From: Phanerodontia chrysosporium
Taxonomy: Eukaryota > Basidiomycota > Agaricomycetes > Polyporales > Phanerochaetaceae
Assembly: GCA_001910725.1 (NCBI GenBank)
Contig: MJGA01000027.1
Coordinates: 348,585-412,584, forward strand
Length of the DNA stretch: 64,000 nt
Reading direction: 5' to 3'
Below the pieces are notes generated by a model. It did not search any database and was not told the origin of the DNA. It worked only from the letters and a program-made list of their open reading frames with translations. Position 1 is the stretch's first letter. Every line of letters begins with the position of its first letter. Shown here piece after piece: positions 45,705-58,175 of this stretch. A program made the position numbers and the translations under genes.

Positions 45705-46164
45705 ATGAGTGAGACTCAGGTGAGTTTTTCTCGAGCTATTGCTGTGCGTATTAGCTCATCCCGTCGGCGTAGGTCAGCAATCCCGCACCAGGACAGCAAC
45801 AGGAGGGCGACATTCCTAGGATACCTAGACGGACGCCGATGGCTTGTTCATTCTGCAGAGGTCAGCACATCGCGCGCATCGTCTCCGGCAGCGATTTGTC
45901 ATTACTGACCCGCAATGCAGGTCGTAAACTCAAGTGTGATGGGCGCACGACATGCGCCAACTGTGAACGCCGCGGTATCCCTTGTATCTACGTACCGGTG
46001 TATGTATGCTCCCGCAACGCAATCACCGACTGCGGTCAGAGTGCTGATGCTGCATTCCCGCACTAGCTCTTCTCAGCAGAAGTGACCCTTACCCCACAGT
46101 GGCGATGCTCGCAGCTAGCCCCATGGTCACTGGTTCCTTCGTGAGCGGCCGGCCGCCGCGTTAG
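45705..46164 (+). CDS. Mini Zn2Cys6 protein 2 (88 residues)
   Basis: Four exons: 45705-45719 (MSETQ), 45773-45860, 45921-45999 and 46080-46164, total 267 nt. The zinc cluster is PMACSFCRGRKLKCDGRTTC then ANCERRGIPCIYVP, spaced C-x2-C-x6-C-x5-C-x2-C-x6-C. Upstream, PRIPRRTP matches LPRRVP of the first copy. The end is a short tail (SDPYPTVAMLAASPMV) with no transcription-factor domain. The third intron donor is GTATGT. Using the earlier overlapping GT would leave only one extra residue before a stop. Exon layout, phases and an 88-nt exon 2 are shared with 22884-23271, so the two are paralogues. Probably DNA-binding; the target is unknown. Confidence 0.75.
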
Positions 46165-47972
46165 CTTTCATGTATCCTGTATTCGGGTGTGTCTCACTTA
46201 CTGCAGCACTAGCGTAATTTATAATTTGTCCGCGCGATGTCCCGCGGGTGGCCGCGCCGATAATGCAGGAAGGACCCTTTCATCGGACCGTTTCCAGACC
46301 CAACGACGTCATTTCTGCACTGGCACAATGGCCTGGACTCTGAGGTCAGGTCGCCGAGCGGGCGTAGAGAAGCGTGCACTGCTAGCCATGGTGCGTCGGG
46401 CATGGTGTCCAGGCCTTCCTCCGCTGCTCGCCTGCGGTAGGTTGGCACGAAGAAAACAGGGGCACAAACCGGGTGACAACCTCAAGGCAGAGCATGCGCC
46501 GCCTCGTATATAGCTTCCGATTCTAAGGCGATCCCTGTGTGGAAGGCGCGTGATTGCGGTACCTGACTTCGAGGTAGCCAATGCATTCCCGACGCGGACA
46601 CACAGCGCAAACAAAGCCCGGTAGGCTATGCACTCGTGTGACAAATATGTGTACAAGGCGCACTCGCCTGGGAGGCTTTTATTCCCGATGATGACGGCCA
46701 GAGAGATTCCGACGTCTCATTGAGCGGCTATAGTACGAACTGAAGCATCGATTTGGCGGGACATGCAGTTCCGGGCATGCCTAACTCATGGCTAACTGTG
46801 TGCATGTCTGAAACCACCTGACAAAACGACTCGCCGTCACGTTGATTGTGCGCGTCGTTCTTGAAAGCTCTCCAGTTTCATGCCCGGCGAACGGTCCAGC
46901 GGTCGGAGAGTTTGACAGCGGTCGAGAGGCAGCGGCTTGGGCGGACATACTCTAAAGTGTTTAAATGCAGGTTAGGACTGTCTGTGAAATACAAGGTATA
47001 CGTAAACGATATCACCGCCTACCGCGCCGCACGGTGCAATCCGCTCACATTGCACAGGCCTGCCAACGCCCGGATATAACTTTGTTTGCCACTCGAGCGC
47101 TATCCGTTCGTGCCACACTGGCGGACCCGATTACATGGGGCACTGCACGGCAAGGCCCGAGATGCGGGACGCCTGAGTGTTGAAAATAAGGGTGATATTC
47201 TGCGACGCAACGCGTTCGAACATCAGCCAAATCGCAAGGCGGAGGGAATTGGTAACGCACCATGTGCCGATTCGATTGGTGCTTGCGATAGGTTTAGTCC
47301 GACTACTTGACATAGGGATTTCAAACGCACCAGTGTAGACAGGCGTGGGCGATGGCACTTGCTCACCATGAGGTGATACATGAACTTCAAGTGAATCATT
47401 AAAATCTTCGAGCGTACCTTTGATCAACGACTGCCAACGTTCATTCAAGGCTATCGGACCCTACCAAGTGAGGCTAGAACTCAGGAGCAGGCAATGACTG
47501 GGTGGCCATAAATGGACTAAGAACAGGTGGCAATTGCTTGTGAGGCGCAATGTCGAAAACGGGCAGTATGCCCCGTGTTGGCGTAGTAGGTGCTACTGCC
47601 GGTGTATGTCTACTATCTCGTCGAGACGCGGTCATCTGCGCTTTGTCCACGGAGAGGGGTACCTTTCATGCACTCACCCGCGACCATGCCCGGTATTGAG
47701 GATTGCATCTGAGCGATAGAGAAATTATCAATCAGTCCTGAAGGTTGCGACCCTGGCTTCTTCGCTTCTCAAAGGTCCTGGCGACTCAAGGCCCTGACTA
47801 TCCTGAAATATCAGTTGAACCGTTCCCAGTGTATTCCGCACGGGTATCCGTCTATCATCAGGGCTCATCGTAAGTACGTGTCCTCATAATCCGTGTTGAG
47901 TCCATTCCGTGTCGCGTCCCGCTCCTGCCGCACTATCTGCACCACTCGACGTCTCGCAACACCGGCAGTGGA
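46165..47972. other. Gene-poor region of 1.8 kb
   Basis: No gene recognised. Confidence 0.45.
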
Positions 47973-49985
47973 TCATTGGGCTGCGCCTCTGCTTCCATTC
48001 AGCGCATCCGGGGTCCGCGCACGCCCGTAGAAGAACTCGCTGCTCGGAGAAGGAGCCTCGATAGGCGAGTTGGCGAGCACGACGCTGGCGGTGATGCTAT
48101 TGCTGCGGCTGACCGACGGCGTACCTGCGACTTCGCTCATCGTAAGCGTGTTTGCGCGGGTAGGTGGTCGTGAGAGCGTGTGCACGGAGCGGTCGCCGCC
48201 GAGCGGCACGCTCGCGAGGCTCATCATCTCGCGCGAGCCTAACGACTCGATGGTCGGCATCCGCTGAATAATCTTGCCCACCACAGGAATGTAGTCCGTA
48301 TCGTCATCGTTCAGGGAGTAGTATTCGTCGTTCGGCGAGGGGATGGTTCCTTCGGCGAATCGACCGTCCGCGTCGTGTTGCGCTAGCTCGAGCCCAGCCT
48401 CGGTTTCCCGCGCGACTTGCTCCATCATGGCGCGGAAACGCTCAACGAAGATCTCCATCTCCTCCTGAGACGCGACATGCCTCTCTGGCTCCGCGGCACC
48501 TTGCTCACCTGTCCCCGGCGGTATTCCAGGCGTGTCGACGGGAGCGTGTGCACCTGTCGTGTTGCCGTAAAGCGAAGATCCCGTCTCCGGTGCAGGTGAA
48601 GAAAGATTCTCCGCTGACGAGCCTGGTGACGCGCTGTCGAAGTCTTGGGCGAAGCGAATGGTCATACCGCCGTGGCCGTCAGAGGATAGCAGTGAACGAT
48701 CCGCGCTCAGTGGGCGGTTGTGTCTTGGCCGCCCGTCTACTGACAGATGGTCCGAGCTGATGCGGGACTGGGATCGTCGCAGTGTACGAGACCGGGAAAG
48801 GGTGGAGTACGCTGTAAGGCCGCTCTCGTGCGTGAGGTCGCTTTCCGAGTTGGTTGAGTCCTTGCGCAGCATTCGTGGTGCAACAACGGGTGTCGTGGAC
48901 GTGGAAACCATCGTGTGCAGACTTCGGGTGGAAGGTGAGCTGAGCGTCTCCGCTCCCGTGCCGAAAGTCATCGAGTGCGAATGTGTTCGCCCACCCCTCC
49001 GTCGCCTTGGGGCTCGGATGGCAAGGTACCGTTGTGATACGCCGTGATAGGCAAGCTGCGATAGGTTTTCAGCGTCTCCGAGCCAGTGAATCCTTAAGTC
49101 TATTGCTTACGAGTATCAACGCGGTGAGAACCAGTCGTATGATGGAGCCAGCAAGCCATGACCCCCACGCTACAGCATTGCTGCCGTCACATTGCAATCC
49201 CGTGCCCATCCAGAGGACGTCGATGTCCCAGTGGCAGCGCCCTTGCGCTGACAAACCAGGATCAGCTGAATGTCTCCATTGAGCCACGAATGCTATGTTG
49301 GCGACGGCCGGTACGAGTAGCAAGACAGACGCTGCAACGCTAAGGAGAGCAGAGATTCGAACATGTAAGGAATGTGATTCGTGTTGTCGTCGCGCGCCTT
49401 GAAGAATAAATGACAGAAGGAAAGTTGACAGTGTGGATGCAAGGGATAGCGCGGAGGCAGTGCCAAGCACCAGCAACGCAACTCGGCGATCCCGTGCTGA
49501 ATAAATAGTGAAGGCGACAAAGTAGCGGACCGTTGTATACAAGCCCCATCCGGCTGGTGTGGCATGCTGTCAGCTCTCCTGTACGACCCATCATTACAGT
49601 CTAGAGGCGTACCAATGATGGCCTTCAGAACGCGCTTCGCCCATCGCAAGCGGCGCAGCTTTGCACGCACATGGCGCTCCCAATGATGCTTTCGCTCGCT
49701 CGCAGTCACAGGGTCGCCTGAGAGCGACAGTCCTGTCGTCCATGAAGTCCGATCCGACTCGGACAACACAGGCTGTTGGGAGAGGATGTCCTGGTAGGCA
49801 GCAGACGGTACATAGGGGCTGTTAAGGAGAGGCTCGGTTGGGTGTGAGCATTCGGAGGTAGACGTGCGTAAAGTCACTCCAGACAACGAGAGCTCATGGG
49901 CGCTGTGACTGTGCCTGTGCGGTTGCGCGGTAGGGGGAGGGGTATCATTCGCGAACAGGGCTTGGTGAAGGTATAGCGCGGCCAT
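47973..49985 (-). CDS. Multi-pass membrane protein with long disordered C-terminus, unknown function
   Basis: Three exons (49985-49613, 49553-49111, 49055-47973), 1899 nt, 632 residues, phases consistent. The N-terminal cytosol-like part (MAALYLHQALFANDTPPPTA) is followed by a basic segment HHWERHVRAKLRRLRWAKRV. Then come about four hydrophobic helices: VRYFVAFTIYS, ALLVLGTASALSLASTLSTF, ISALLSVAASVLLLVPAVAN and SWLAGSIIRLVLTALIL. The last 340 residues are Ser/Thr/Pro-rich with SRSRTLRRSQSRISSDHLS-type runs, likely phosphorylated and disordered. An acidic helix EMEIFVERFRAMMEQVARE lies in the tail. I do not recognise a family; it looks like a fungal plasma-membrane or ER protein. It starts about 1 kb from the other membrane protein gene, on the opposite strand. 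Confidence 0.75.
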
Positions 49986-50992
49986 GCACTCTGGTTGCAG
50001 GGTTCGGTCTGTGAAGATGGAAGTCGTTCAGGAACTTGCGGTTGTTGGGTCGGGTATCCTTGCGCACCTCAACCGCTGCGATCGAGCACTATCCCTGAGA
50101 CAAGTGTCTGTCTCAGCACACTGCCATATGAGCGGGAGGAGCTGGACTACGGTGGCCAAGCGCTCCGAGCGTATATACGGCCTGTGAATATGTTATCGCC
50201 ATCAGCGGGTGGCGTTGCGTAGTGATGAGATGAACCCTATCAGACTGAGACACATCCTGACACTCACAGTCATATACGGTAATCGTCGTAGAACAACTGC
50301 GCGGACCTCGTCCTGCGAAGCTTTCTCAAGGACGTCGCTTAAAAGACCAGTACTCGAGGGGTATTTCAGTTCGGTGTCTTTAGTGCACCGGTTCTGTACA
50401 CGGAGTTTAGCGGGAAGGCACACCATAGTACCTGGCCCCTACCAACGTCGAGAGCTGTCTATTCTCTCCAGTTTCTAGAAGCTGATCTAGGGTGCAATGC
50501 AGCAGATGCTGGACATCCCCAGTCCGACGACTGGTCCAACAACCTAGAGCGCAGAAGCCATCAGGCGAAGCATCTAAATGGAGGGCCTACGACAGCTTCG
50601 AGTCGGGGGGGCCTCGGGTCTGTTGCGCAATATTCCAGACGATGAGAGCGTCGGTGTCCACAATGGCGAGCAGGCTCATAATAGTGGAGATTATGGTTTG
50701 AACTTGAGGTAATACAAAGGCGTGCTCAAGTGATTACGAAAGGTAAGTTGCACTTACTTACCTAGTACAAGCAATTCTTATCTCTCTGCAAGTAATGCTT
50801 GTCACGCTGTCTTACCCCTTTCTTACCCCTTATTGCGTCCGGCAATAAATTACACCTTTCCGCCGCAACCCTGAGTTGATTCGATATCATCACCACTACT
50901 CTTGACAGCTCAGCTCGCCATGTCTGCCACGAACAGATCGTTGTGAGCGGGCCGCGCGGTCTGCAACGACGACATCAACCGAGACAGTCGCC
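49986..50992. promoter_or_regulatory. Divergent 1-kb intergenic region
   Basis: Separates two divergent membrane-protein genes. Near 50811-50833 the motif CTTACCCCTTTCTTACCCCTTA is a short direct repeat of CTTACCCCTT in the probable promoter of the right-hand gene. No gene recognised. Confidence 0.4.
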
Positions 50993-52464
50993 ATGTCGCG
51001 GTCAAGAGGAAACGGTGCTTCATCTGTCTACACCGTCTCCAGCCATCAGCAAAACGCCGACGAAGTCAACGATGGGCACCGAGCCCTCTTGGACAGCCAG
51101 CGACAGGGCCCTGCAGCGTCGAAATACGGATCTGTCGATGTGCAAGATCCCAGTGCTGCCCTGACCCCACGTCCCAGTCGGCGATCCAGCCCCGAGGTAT
51201 GGAGACGTGATTCCCAGCTCAATCAGGTGCCAGAGGAGGAGAGCGGTATTGGGGACGTCGTGGAAGATGATCCAGAAGCTATTGAGTGGTCGCTTGAGGA
51301 GCAGGGTCTGTACACCGGTGTGTATTGTAATGCTGCTTCAACGATCAGCAGCCTGACGTCTGGACAGGCTCGTACAGACGTGTGCTAGCGATGTACACAT
51401 TTGTGCCCCTCAGCTCGCTTTTGCTGCTCGGTTTCCTGGCGTACGCTCCTCGTCTCTTTTGGAAATACCAGGAATATCCATCAGAGCCACATCCACCATA
51501 CTATACTCCATCGGTGCAATACTTCCTCGTCTCGTCCGCGCTATGGTCGCTTGCCTATCTTATACGCACGCCCATATTCGCGCTGGTCTCCTACCTGTTC
51601 GACGGGCTCTCCCCGATAGTCGTCACGCTCGTGTTCAACGTCGTGCACGTCCTTCTGTACAACGTCTTCCGACTGTCATCATTGCCCATCCTTCACATTC
51701 GCGCCGGCATGACGCACGACCGTACGACATGGCATGACCCCGCATTCTACCGCGTCTGGTGGGTGACCCTAGGCTGGGCAACCATCGACGTTACGGTTGG
51801 CATTTGGCAGAGCTACGCGCAGCTGGCGCTCTATCGCAATGTCATGGTTCCCGAGGACCGCGTCTCACAAGTCCTTGCGCAAGGCAGTGCGGGCGGTAGC
51901 ATGACTAACTTACTCTCGCCCGACCTCGAAGAGGCACTTCCACTCAGCCCGCGCACGGAGACTCCGAAGGCGGGCTCCAGCGTCCCGAAGACACTCGAGG
52001 ATGCGATACGTGCCGCTGTCGACCAAGACCTTGAGCAGCTTGTGAACCTCAAGGACCGCGAGGACGTGGAGGAAATTTACGGTCTGCCCCCAATCGTGCG
52101 TGTTTTCTTTCCCACCACTGGTACCTTTGCTAAAGACCTGTGGTAGAAAATCCCTGTGTTCGTTTCATGTCTTCAACGCATTGACTCTATCTTGCTGTCC
52201 ACCGGAATCACGCTGACGCTGTCCGCGTCGTACCTCAACTCCTCGCTTTCGCTATCGATCTCCAGCTTCGCTCATCCACCATCGAATGATCGCCCATTCC
52301 TCATTGCTTTCCCATGCATTGTCTTGCTGAATTTGTTCTTGAACCTCATCTACACGCCTCTTATCTTGCCCCGCATCGGTGTGCACACTACTGCGTACAT
52401 CGGTTTCGTACTGGGACTCGGAACCTTCTTTACCGGCCTTGGCTTGTGGGGTGCTCTAGCTTAG
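50993..52464 (+). CDS. Multi-pass integral membrane protein, unknown function
   Basis: Three exons (50993-51317, 51368-52095, 52147-52464), 1371 nt, 456 residues, all phases fit. The N-terminal 110 residues are hydrophilic (MSRSRGNGASSVYTVSSHQQ). Then come hydrophobic helices (FVPLSSLLLLGFLAYAPRLF, YFLVSSALWSLAYLIRTPIF and others) and the central block ILHIRAGMTHDRTTWHDPAF, YRVWWVTLGWATIDVTVGIW. An acidic loop follows. Final helices are IAFPCIVLLNLFLNLIYTPL and YIGFVLGLGTFFTGLGLWGA. I recall similar unannotated proteins across Agaricomycetes but no named function. The regular conservation-like composition and clean splicing support a real gene. Confidence 0.75.
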
Positions 52465-53226
52465 CTTGAATGCTCACTCTGTACTTTACGCGTCGTGCGG
52501 TATACGAAATTGTGACGAATGAAGTTTATTAGGATGAGATTATAGCTAGACATATGACACGACGCGGCGGAGATCTGAAGGAGATGCGTAAGTCAGTGCG
52601 ACGTCTTAGGCATCGTTGAGACGGAGAATCAGCTTCTCGATGCGTTTCAACAGGTATCCAGCCCCCCTCACTTTTGTACACCGGAGGGTTTGGTGTAGGC
52701 TGAATACATTCATGTCCGCCCATCGAATGTATTTTCATCCAATAAATGTGAAAGAGAAGACACTCACAATACAATATGACTTCATGGTCCTGGACATTCG
52801 AGCATACATACATCTAGAAGACTAGTCAGTAAGGGGAGTTCGAGAAGATCAAAGCGGCCAAAGTAGGTCAGACAAGGCTGAAACTATATGGTAGTATTGC
52901 TCCACATTGTGTGTTCGGACAGCAGTTGGAATGGTACTATCGTAATCATCACCAAAGTAGAAGTAAGAATAAGGTACTCACGACGTTCAATAAACTAAAG
53001 AGCCATGCCGAACGCGAGCAAAACGTCGAGGTCGTTGAGGAGGACGAGCGGGCGCGACGCGCGAAAATTCTGCTCTTGTAGCGCTGGCTTCGATCTCCGA
53101 CTGAAAGCGCGATTACGTCATGCTGATCTGCAAGGCTCTCGGTACACGCGACGATGTTGCCACGACCGGTGTGCCCAGCACTGCTTGTCCACGGCGACCA
53201 CGACCTCGTTATCTGTGGAATAAAAC
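52465..53226. other. Intergenic
   Basis: No gene recognised. Confidence 0.4.
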
Positions 53227-53734
53227 ATGGCACCCTTTGTTGATCCTGGAGGCACGTCACAGAAACAATCTCGGGGCTTGGAATGTTAACACTGAGGATA
53301 CAGAGCCTAAACAGTCTCCCAAGCCTCAACCGCTCGGTAACTTTACCGTCTTGTTTCTCTTCACTACATGCACAGCCTGCATCATCTTTCTGCTCTGGAA
53401 GAGAGCATCTTCCCTGCGGACAGTAGTCGCACACCAGTACGTTCTTTCAATTCTATCATCTTGAGATCGTCGCCAGACAACGCGAAATAGAATGCGCACC
53501 TGGACCGGCGCCGGGGAGGGCGGCATCCGTCTATCAACGGACGACGGGCCTCCGGCAAGAGAATTTATAGACGAAGATAATGAAGATGAAGACGATGCAT
53601 CACATGATGACGAGCCGCTTCCCGCTGCCCCATGGGCACCGTCCGGGAGACAGGTACCGCCTGCATTAGACGGCCATCCACGAGCGGAAGACGCGCCATT
53701 GCAGAATCCGCTACCTTTACCACCGAAGCCTTGA
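53227..53734 (+). CDS. Small single-pass membrane protein with acidic tail
   Basis: The tentative start MAPFVDPGGTSQKQSRG at 53227 is followed by one helix, FTVLFLFTTCTACIIFLLW, then KRASSLRTVVAHQ. A 54-nt intron (53437-53490) leads to exon 2 (53491-53734): MRTWTGAGEGGIRLSTDDGP, then PAREFIDEDNEDEDDASHDD and a Pro-rich end. Phase CA|A fits. Between start and helix the frame changes once near 53275 (RGLE / AWNVNTEDTEPKQ), so either a base is wrong there or the N-terminus differs. The type I/II single-pass layout with an acidic cytosolic tail is visible. Function unknown. Confidence 0.55.
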
Positions 53735-54306
53735 CCAGTACACACTTGGCCCGGTGTGTTCCCTACCAAGTCTCTCCACCCCTCTCGTAACTTACTCATT
53801 TAGAGCATTTTGTAATGACGTGCATACCACTTCCCCGTAATGAATATCTAGGTACCACGGTCTAAAGCCCATCAGACGTCCGTCGATGTGTGTCGTCAAA
53901 CGGCCTCAGGCACAACGCTCCTCGGTCGTTCAGAGACAGTCTGCGGGAGTTTTCGTTGCAGCTGACCTGAGGTGTATCCTTTACTCGCCATCAAGAGAAG
54001 GTCACAGGGCCGCCAGCGTTGCAGGGACGGCTCCGCAAGAATACATGTCGCGCATACAGACTTCAGGTGCTGCATGGCTAGCTGCACCGCTCAGACAACT
54101 TCGGAGGTCGCCTGCTCTCCAACCGAGGATATCCCGTCCCACGTACCGCGGTCACAAGGTCAGCATCAACGGCTTGATGACAGCACTGGACGCGCAGAGA
54201 TCACGCGCCGCGGGCCGCCTCCAAAATACTCAACCCAGCACGCCTCCATAAAGCTCAACGCTGGTGCGTCGTGCACCAGTGTCCGACACACGCTCGCGCT
54301 CTCAGC
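53735..54306. promoter_or_regulatory. Upstream region of GH115
   Basis: No gene recognised. Presumed promoter of the secreted glucuronidase. Confidence 0.4.
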
Positions 54307-57300
54307 ATGCTGTCTCCCTGGAGGCTCGGCGCTCTCGTGGCGCTCCTCGCCGTCGACTCTGCGCTCGCGATCGGCCAGAGCTCTTGTGTCGCGTTCAAGT
54401 CCGCGCCCTCAACGTTCCCTGTAGTATCGCGCGGCCGTGGCACGCCCATTTTCTTGTCCGAGGACGACTGGCCCGGTGTCCAACGTGCCGCGTTCGACTT
54501 CGCGGCGGACATACAGCGCGTCACGGGCGTGAAACCGTCGCTTGCAAACATCACCGCGTCAGGACATACTCGCGCGTCGAACGCGATCATCATTGGTACC
54601 CTTGGCCGCTCATCGCTCATCGACACTGTCGTCAACAACACGAAACTCGATGTCTCGTCTGTGCAGGGCAATTGGGAAGCGTTCTTAGCCAAGGAGGTCA
54701 AGAACCCGCTGCCTGGCATCGATTCAGCGTATGTGTTGATCGGTGCTGACAAGCGTGGGACCATTTTCTCTATCTACGATCACTCTGAGCAATTCGGTAC
54801 GTCTTGCGGTCCTGCTCGAGGATGTAAGTCTCCTAATTCTTCAACAGGTGTCTCTCCATGGTACTGGTGGGCGGATGTCCCGACTACGAAGCATTCGGAA
54901 CTGTTCGTCACGTCAGCGGGCTGTGCGCATGGCTCGCCGTCTGTGAAATACCGCGGTATCTTCTTGAACGATGAGCAGCCCGCTTTGCAGAACTGGGCTA
55001 TGGAGAAGTTCACGAACGGTACTGGTGCCGCTCTGACGGGATCGCCGTTCAACCACCTGTTCTACACGAAGCTGTGCGTCGCATCTCCGAATCCGCAGGA
55101 TTGATCACCTGACGTCCAGCTGACAGCTTTGAACTCTTGCTTCGTCTGAAGGCGAACTATCTTTGGCCTGGTATGTCATGCTTCGCAATACTAGGTTGAA
55201 GTGTTCATCCTTCATGTGCTGACTGTGCTTCCTGCCTCAAGCCCAATGGAGCAGGTACGTCCGAGGCCAGCACCCACTCGGTCCGCTGGCTGACAAAATG
55301 ATCTACCAGTGCGTTCGCGGTGGATGACCACCTGAACCAGGTCCTTGCGGACTGGTACGGCATCGCGATGGGCACGAGCCACGAAGAGCCGATGACGCGT
55401 AGCATCCCTGTCGAGTGGAACCTCTTCGGCCAGGGCGAATGGGACTACGGCTCCAACGCGGACTTCATCTACAACTTCTGGGTCAACTCGACCGAGCGTG
55501 CGCGCCCGTACGAGAATGTCTACACCATGGGCATGCGTGGTAACGGCGATCGTGCGTATAATGTTGTATGGCTGAGAATGTGTACTGACGTGGTATTACA
55601 GTGCCGCTGTCCGAAGGTCAAAACGTCCAGCTTCTCGAGAAGGTCATCTCCGACCAGCGTACCATCTTGTCAACGGTATTCAATACCTCGGACGTCTCGG
55701 ACATTCCTCAGATGTGGTGTTTGTGTGAGTTCCTACTCGTAAGGGTCTGCATATATGCACGTGACTGAATAGTGTGCTATAGACAAGGAAGTCGAAGGCT
55801 TCTACGATGACGGCATGCGTGTGCCAGACGACATCACTCTTCTCTGGACTGATGACAAGTAAGTTACTTCTAGGCATTGGCTAGATGAGTATTGAATGCT
55901 CTGTAGCTGGGGTAACATCCGCCGGTTCCCTACTGTTGAGGAGCGCAATCGCACTGGTGGTGCTGGTGTCTACTACCACGTAAGTACACATTCTACTGCC
56001 AGACAAGACATTCAATTCAGGTCCTTCGCAGTTCGATTATGTTGGCGACCCGCGTGACTACAAGTGGATCACGGTACGTACTCTTAGTCCTTACTCTTAC
56101 AATCCGCTCTGATACTTATTTGGCGTTTTTGGTAGTCCACGCAAATCTCTAAAGTGTACGAACAAATGTCGCTTGCCATTGCTCGTCAAGCCGACCGCAT
56201 CTGGATCGTGAACGTGGGCGATCTGAAGCCCTACGAGATGGACATCGAGTTCTTCATCACTTACGGCTGGAACGCGTCCGTATGGAACAAGGACAATGTC
56301 GCCTCCTTTGTCAATAGCTGGGCCGAGCGCGAGTTCGACCTGTCTGCCCACGACGCCGCTACCGTGGCCGAGGTCATCGCGAACGTGACCCGCTTCAACG
56401 CGCGTCGCAAGCCCGAGCTACTCAACTCGACCGTCTACAGCCTCGTCAACTACCGTGAGGCCGAGGGCGTGCTCGCGGAGCTGCAGACGATGAACGCGAC
56501 TGCCTCGCGCCTCTACAACTCGATTTCCTCCGACAAGAAGGCCGCGTTCTTCCAGCTCGTGCTGCATCCCGTGCAGGCAACCGCGACGCTTGCGACCATG
56601 TGGATCGCTGCCGGTATCAACAACCTGCGGGCGTCGCAGGCGCGCCTCAGCGCGAACGACTTCAAGACACAGGTCGAGGAACTGTTTGAGGCCGACTTTG
56701 CACTCGAGCAGGAGTACCATAGCATCCTCAACGGGAAGTGGGACCACATGATGGACCAGACACACGTCGGATATGCGTACTGGCAGCAGCCCATGCACAA
56801 CAGGTAAGGTTCTCTTGTTCCTGGTGAGGTGGGTGTTCTGACCTCTGTGACAGCATGCCTGCCGTCACAAAGATCCAAGCGCGGAAGCAAGCCCTCCCCG
56901 GCCCCATGCGTATCGTCCCGGAGGGAAGCCTCGGTGCATGGCCAGGCGACAACATGAACGACTGCGCCCAGCAGTACTCATGCGGACCGCCGACACTCAC
57001 GCTCGATCCGTTCGTGCCATTCGGCAACCGGTTCGTCGATGTCGGCGCCGGTGGACCCGCGCCCTTCACGTTCACGGTCACGTCGAATGTCTCGTGGCTG
57101 CAGATCTCGCCCAGCAGCGGCTCTGTGAGCCCGAGCAGCCCCGAGACGCGTGTCTTCCTCAGCGTCGACTGGAGCAAGGTGTCCGGCGTCGAGTTCGCGA
57201 ACATCAACTTCGTAGCGAACGCCTCCGGCCAGCCGAGCTCGGCGCAGAATGCGTTCTTCGTCGCGAACAAGACAGTTGTGCCTGAAGGGTTCAAGGGTGC

Positions 57301-58026
57301 GTGCTGTTGGCCTGCCACTGAGCATGAGCTTTACTGATGTTGTGGCAGGCTTTGTGGAGGGCGATGGCGGCATCTCAATCGAGGCAGCCCATACTTCGCG
57401 CAACACGTCCGTGAGCGGCATCACCTGGGTCGAGCTTCCAGGCTACGGCCGCACCGTGTCTGCCATTACGCCGTGGCCGCGCGGCGGCAACGAGCTGAAC
57501 TTCACTGCCGGCACCGGACCCCATGTGTACGTCGCATGTTTCCTCCGCACTCTCCGACTCGGACACTGACCCCTGACGCCTCGTGCGCGCCGCAGCGAGT
57601 ACGACTTTGTGAACTTCAACACGATCGGCAGCGCGGGCAACGTCACCGTGAACACGATGGTCGCGCCCACGTTGAACAACTACGACCCGAGCCGCCCCGT
57701 CGCGATCGCGGTCTCCGTCGACGACCTGGCGCCGCAGACGACGTACTTCTTCCCGCAAGCCGCGCCCGGCGGGCTTCCGCCGCAGTGGGATGGCACGGAC
57801 GGCTTCGTCGCTAACAGCTTCATCAACGTTCCGAATAACTTCAGCATCACTCCTGGCCCGCACACGCTCAAGATCTGGATGGTCGAGCCGACTGTCATTG
57901 TGCAGAAGATTGTCATCAGTACGTGTTTTCTCCCATGTGGGACGCGCAAGTCGCTGACGGTAGCTTATAGACACTGGTGGCGTGCGCCAGAGCTACCTCG
58001 GTCCCCCGGAGAGCATCCGTGTCTAA
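54307..58026 (+). CDS. Secreted GH115 xylan alpha-1,2-glucuronidase
   Basis: Removes (4-O-methyl)glucuronic acid side chains from xylan outside the cell. It starts with a signal peptide (MLSPWRLGALVALLAVDSAL). About 13 short introns split a continuous frame of roughly 950-1000 residues, with no frame fault. GH115 landmarks in order: PIFLSEDDWPGVQRAAFDFA, DSAYVLIGADKRGTIFSIYD, SPWYWWADVP, and VKYRGIFLNDEQPALQNWA. Then LLLRLKANYLWPAQW, GTSHEEPMTRSIPVEWNLF, LLWTDDNWGNIRRFP and WIVNVGDLKPYEMDIEFFI. The C-terminal beta-rich part has LDPFVPFGNRFVDVGAGG and ends GPPESIRV. Signals a plant-biomass-degrading lifestyle. Carbon-catabolite control is likely by analogy but no site was assigned. The first intron (54797-54847) is 51 nt without a stop. 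Confidence 0.95.
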
Positions 58027-58175
58027 AATACTCGGACATGCAGTTTATCTACTATCATCTCAGTGGAGTGTACACACATGTAATATTCAATGCATCATTA
58101 TTCGAGACTTATTGATACAGTGGGGAGATGGATACATTAGTCCGCAACTCTGGAGACTGGAAGTAGCTTTGCTCG

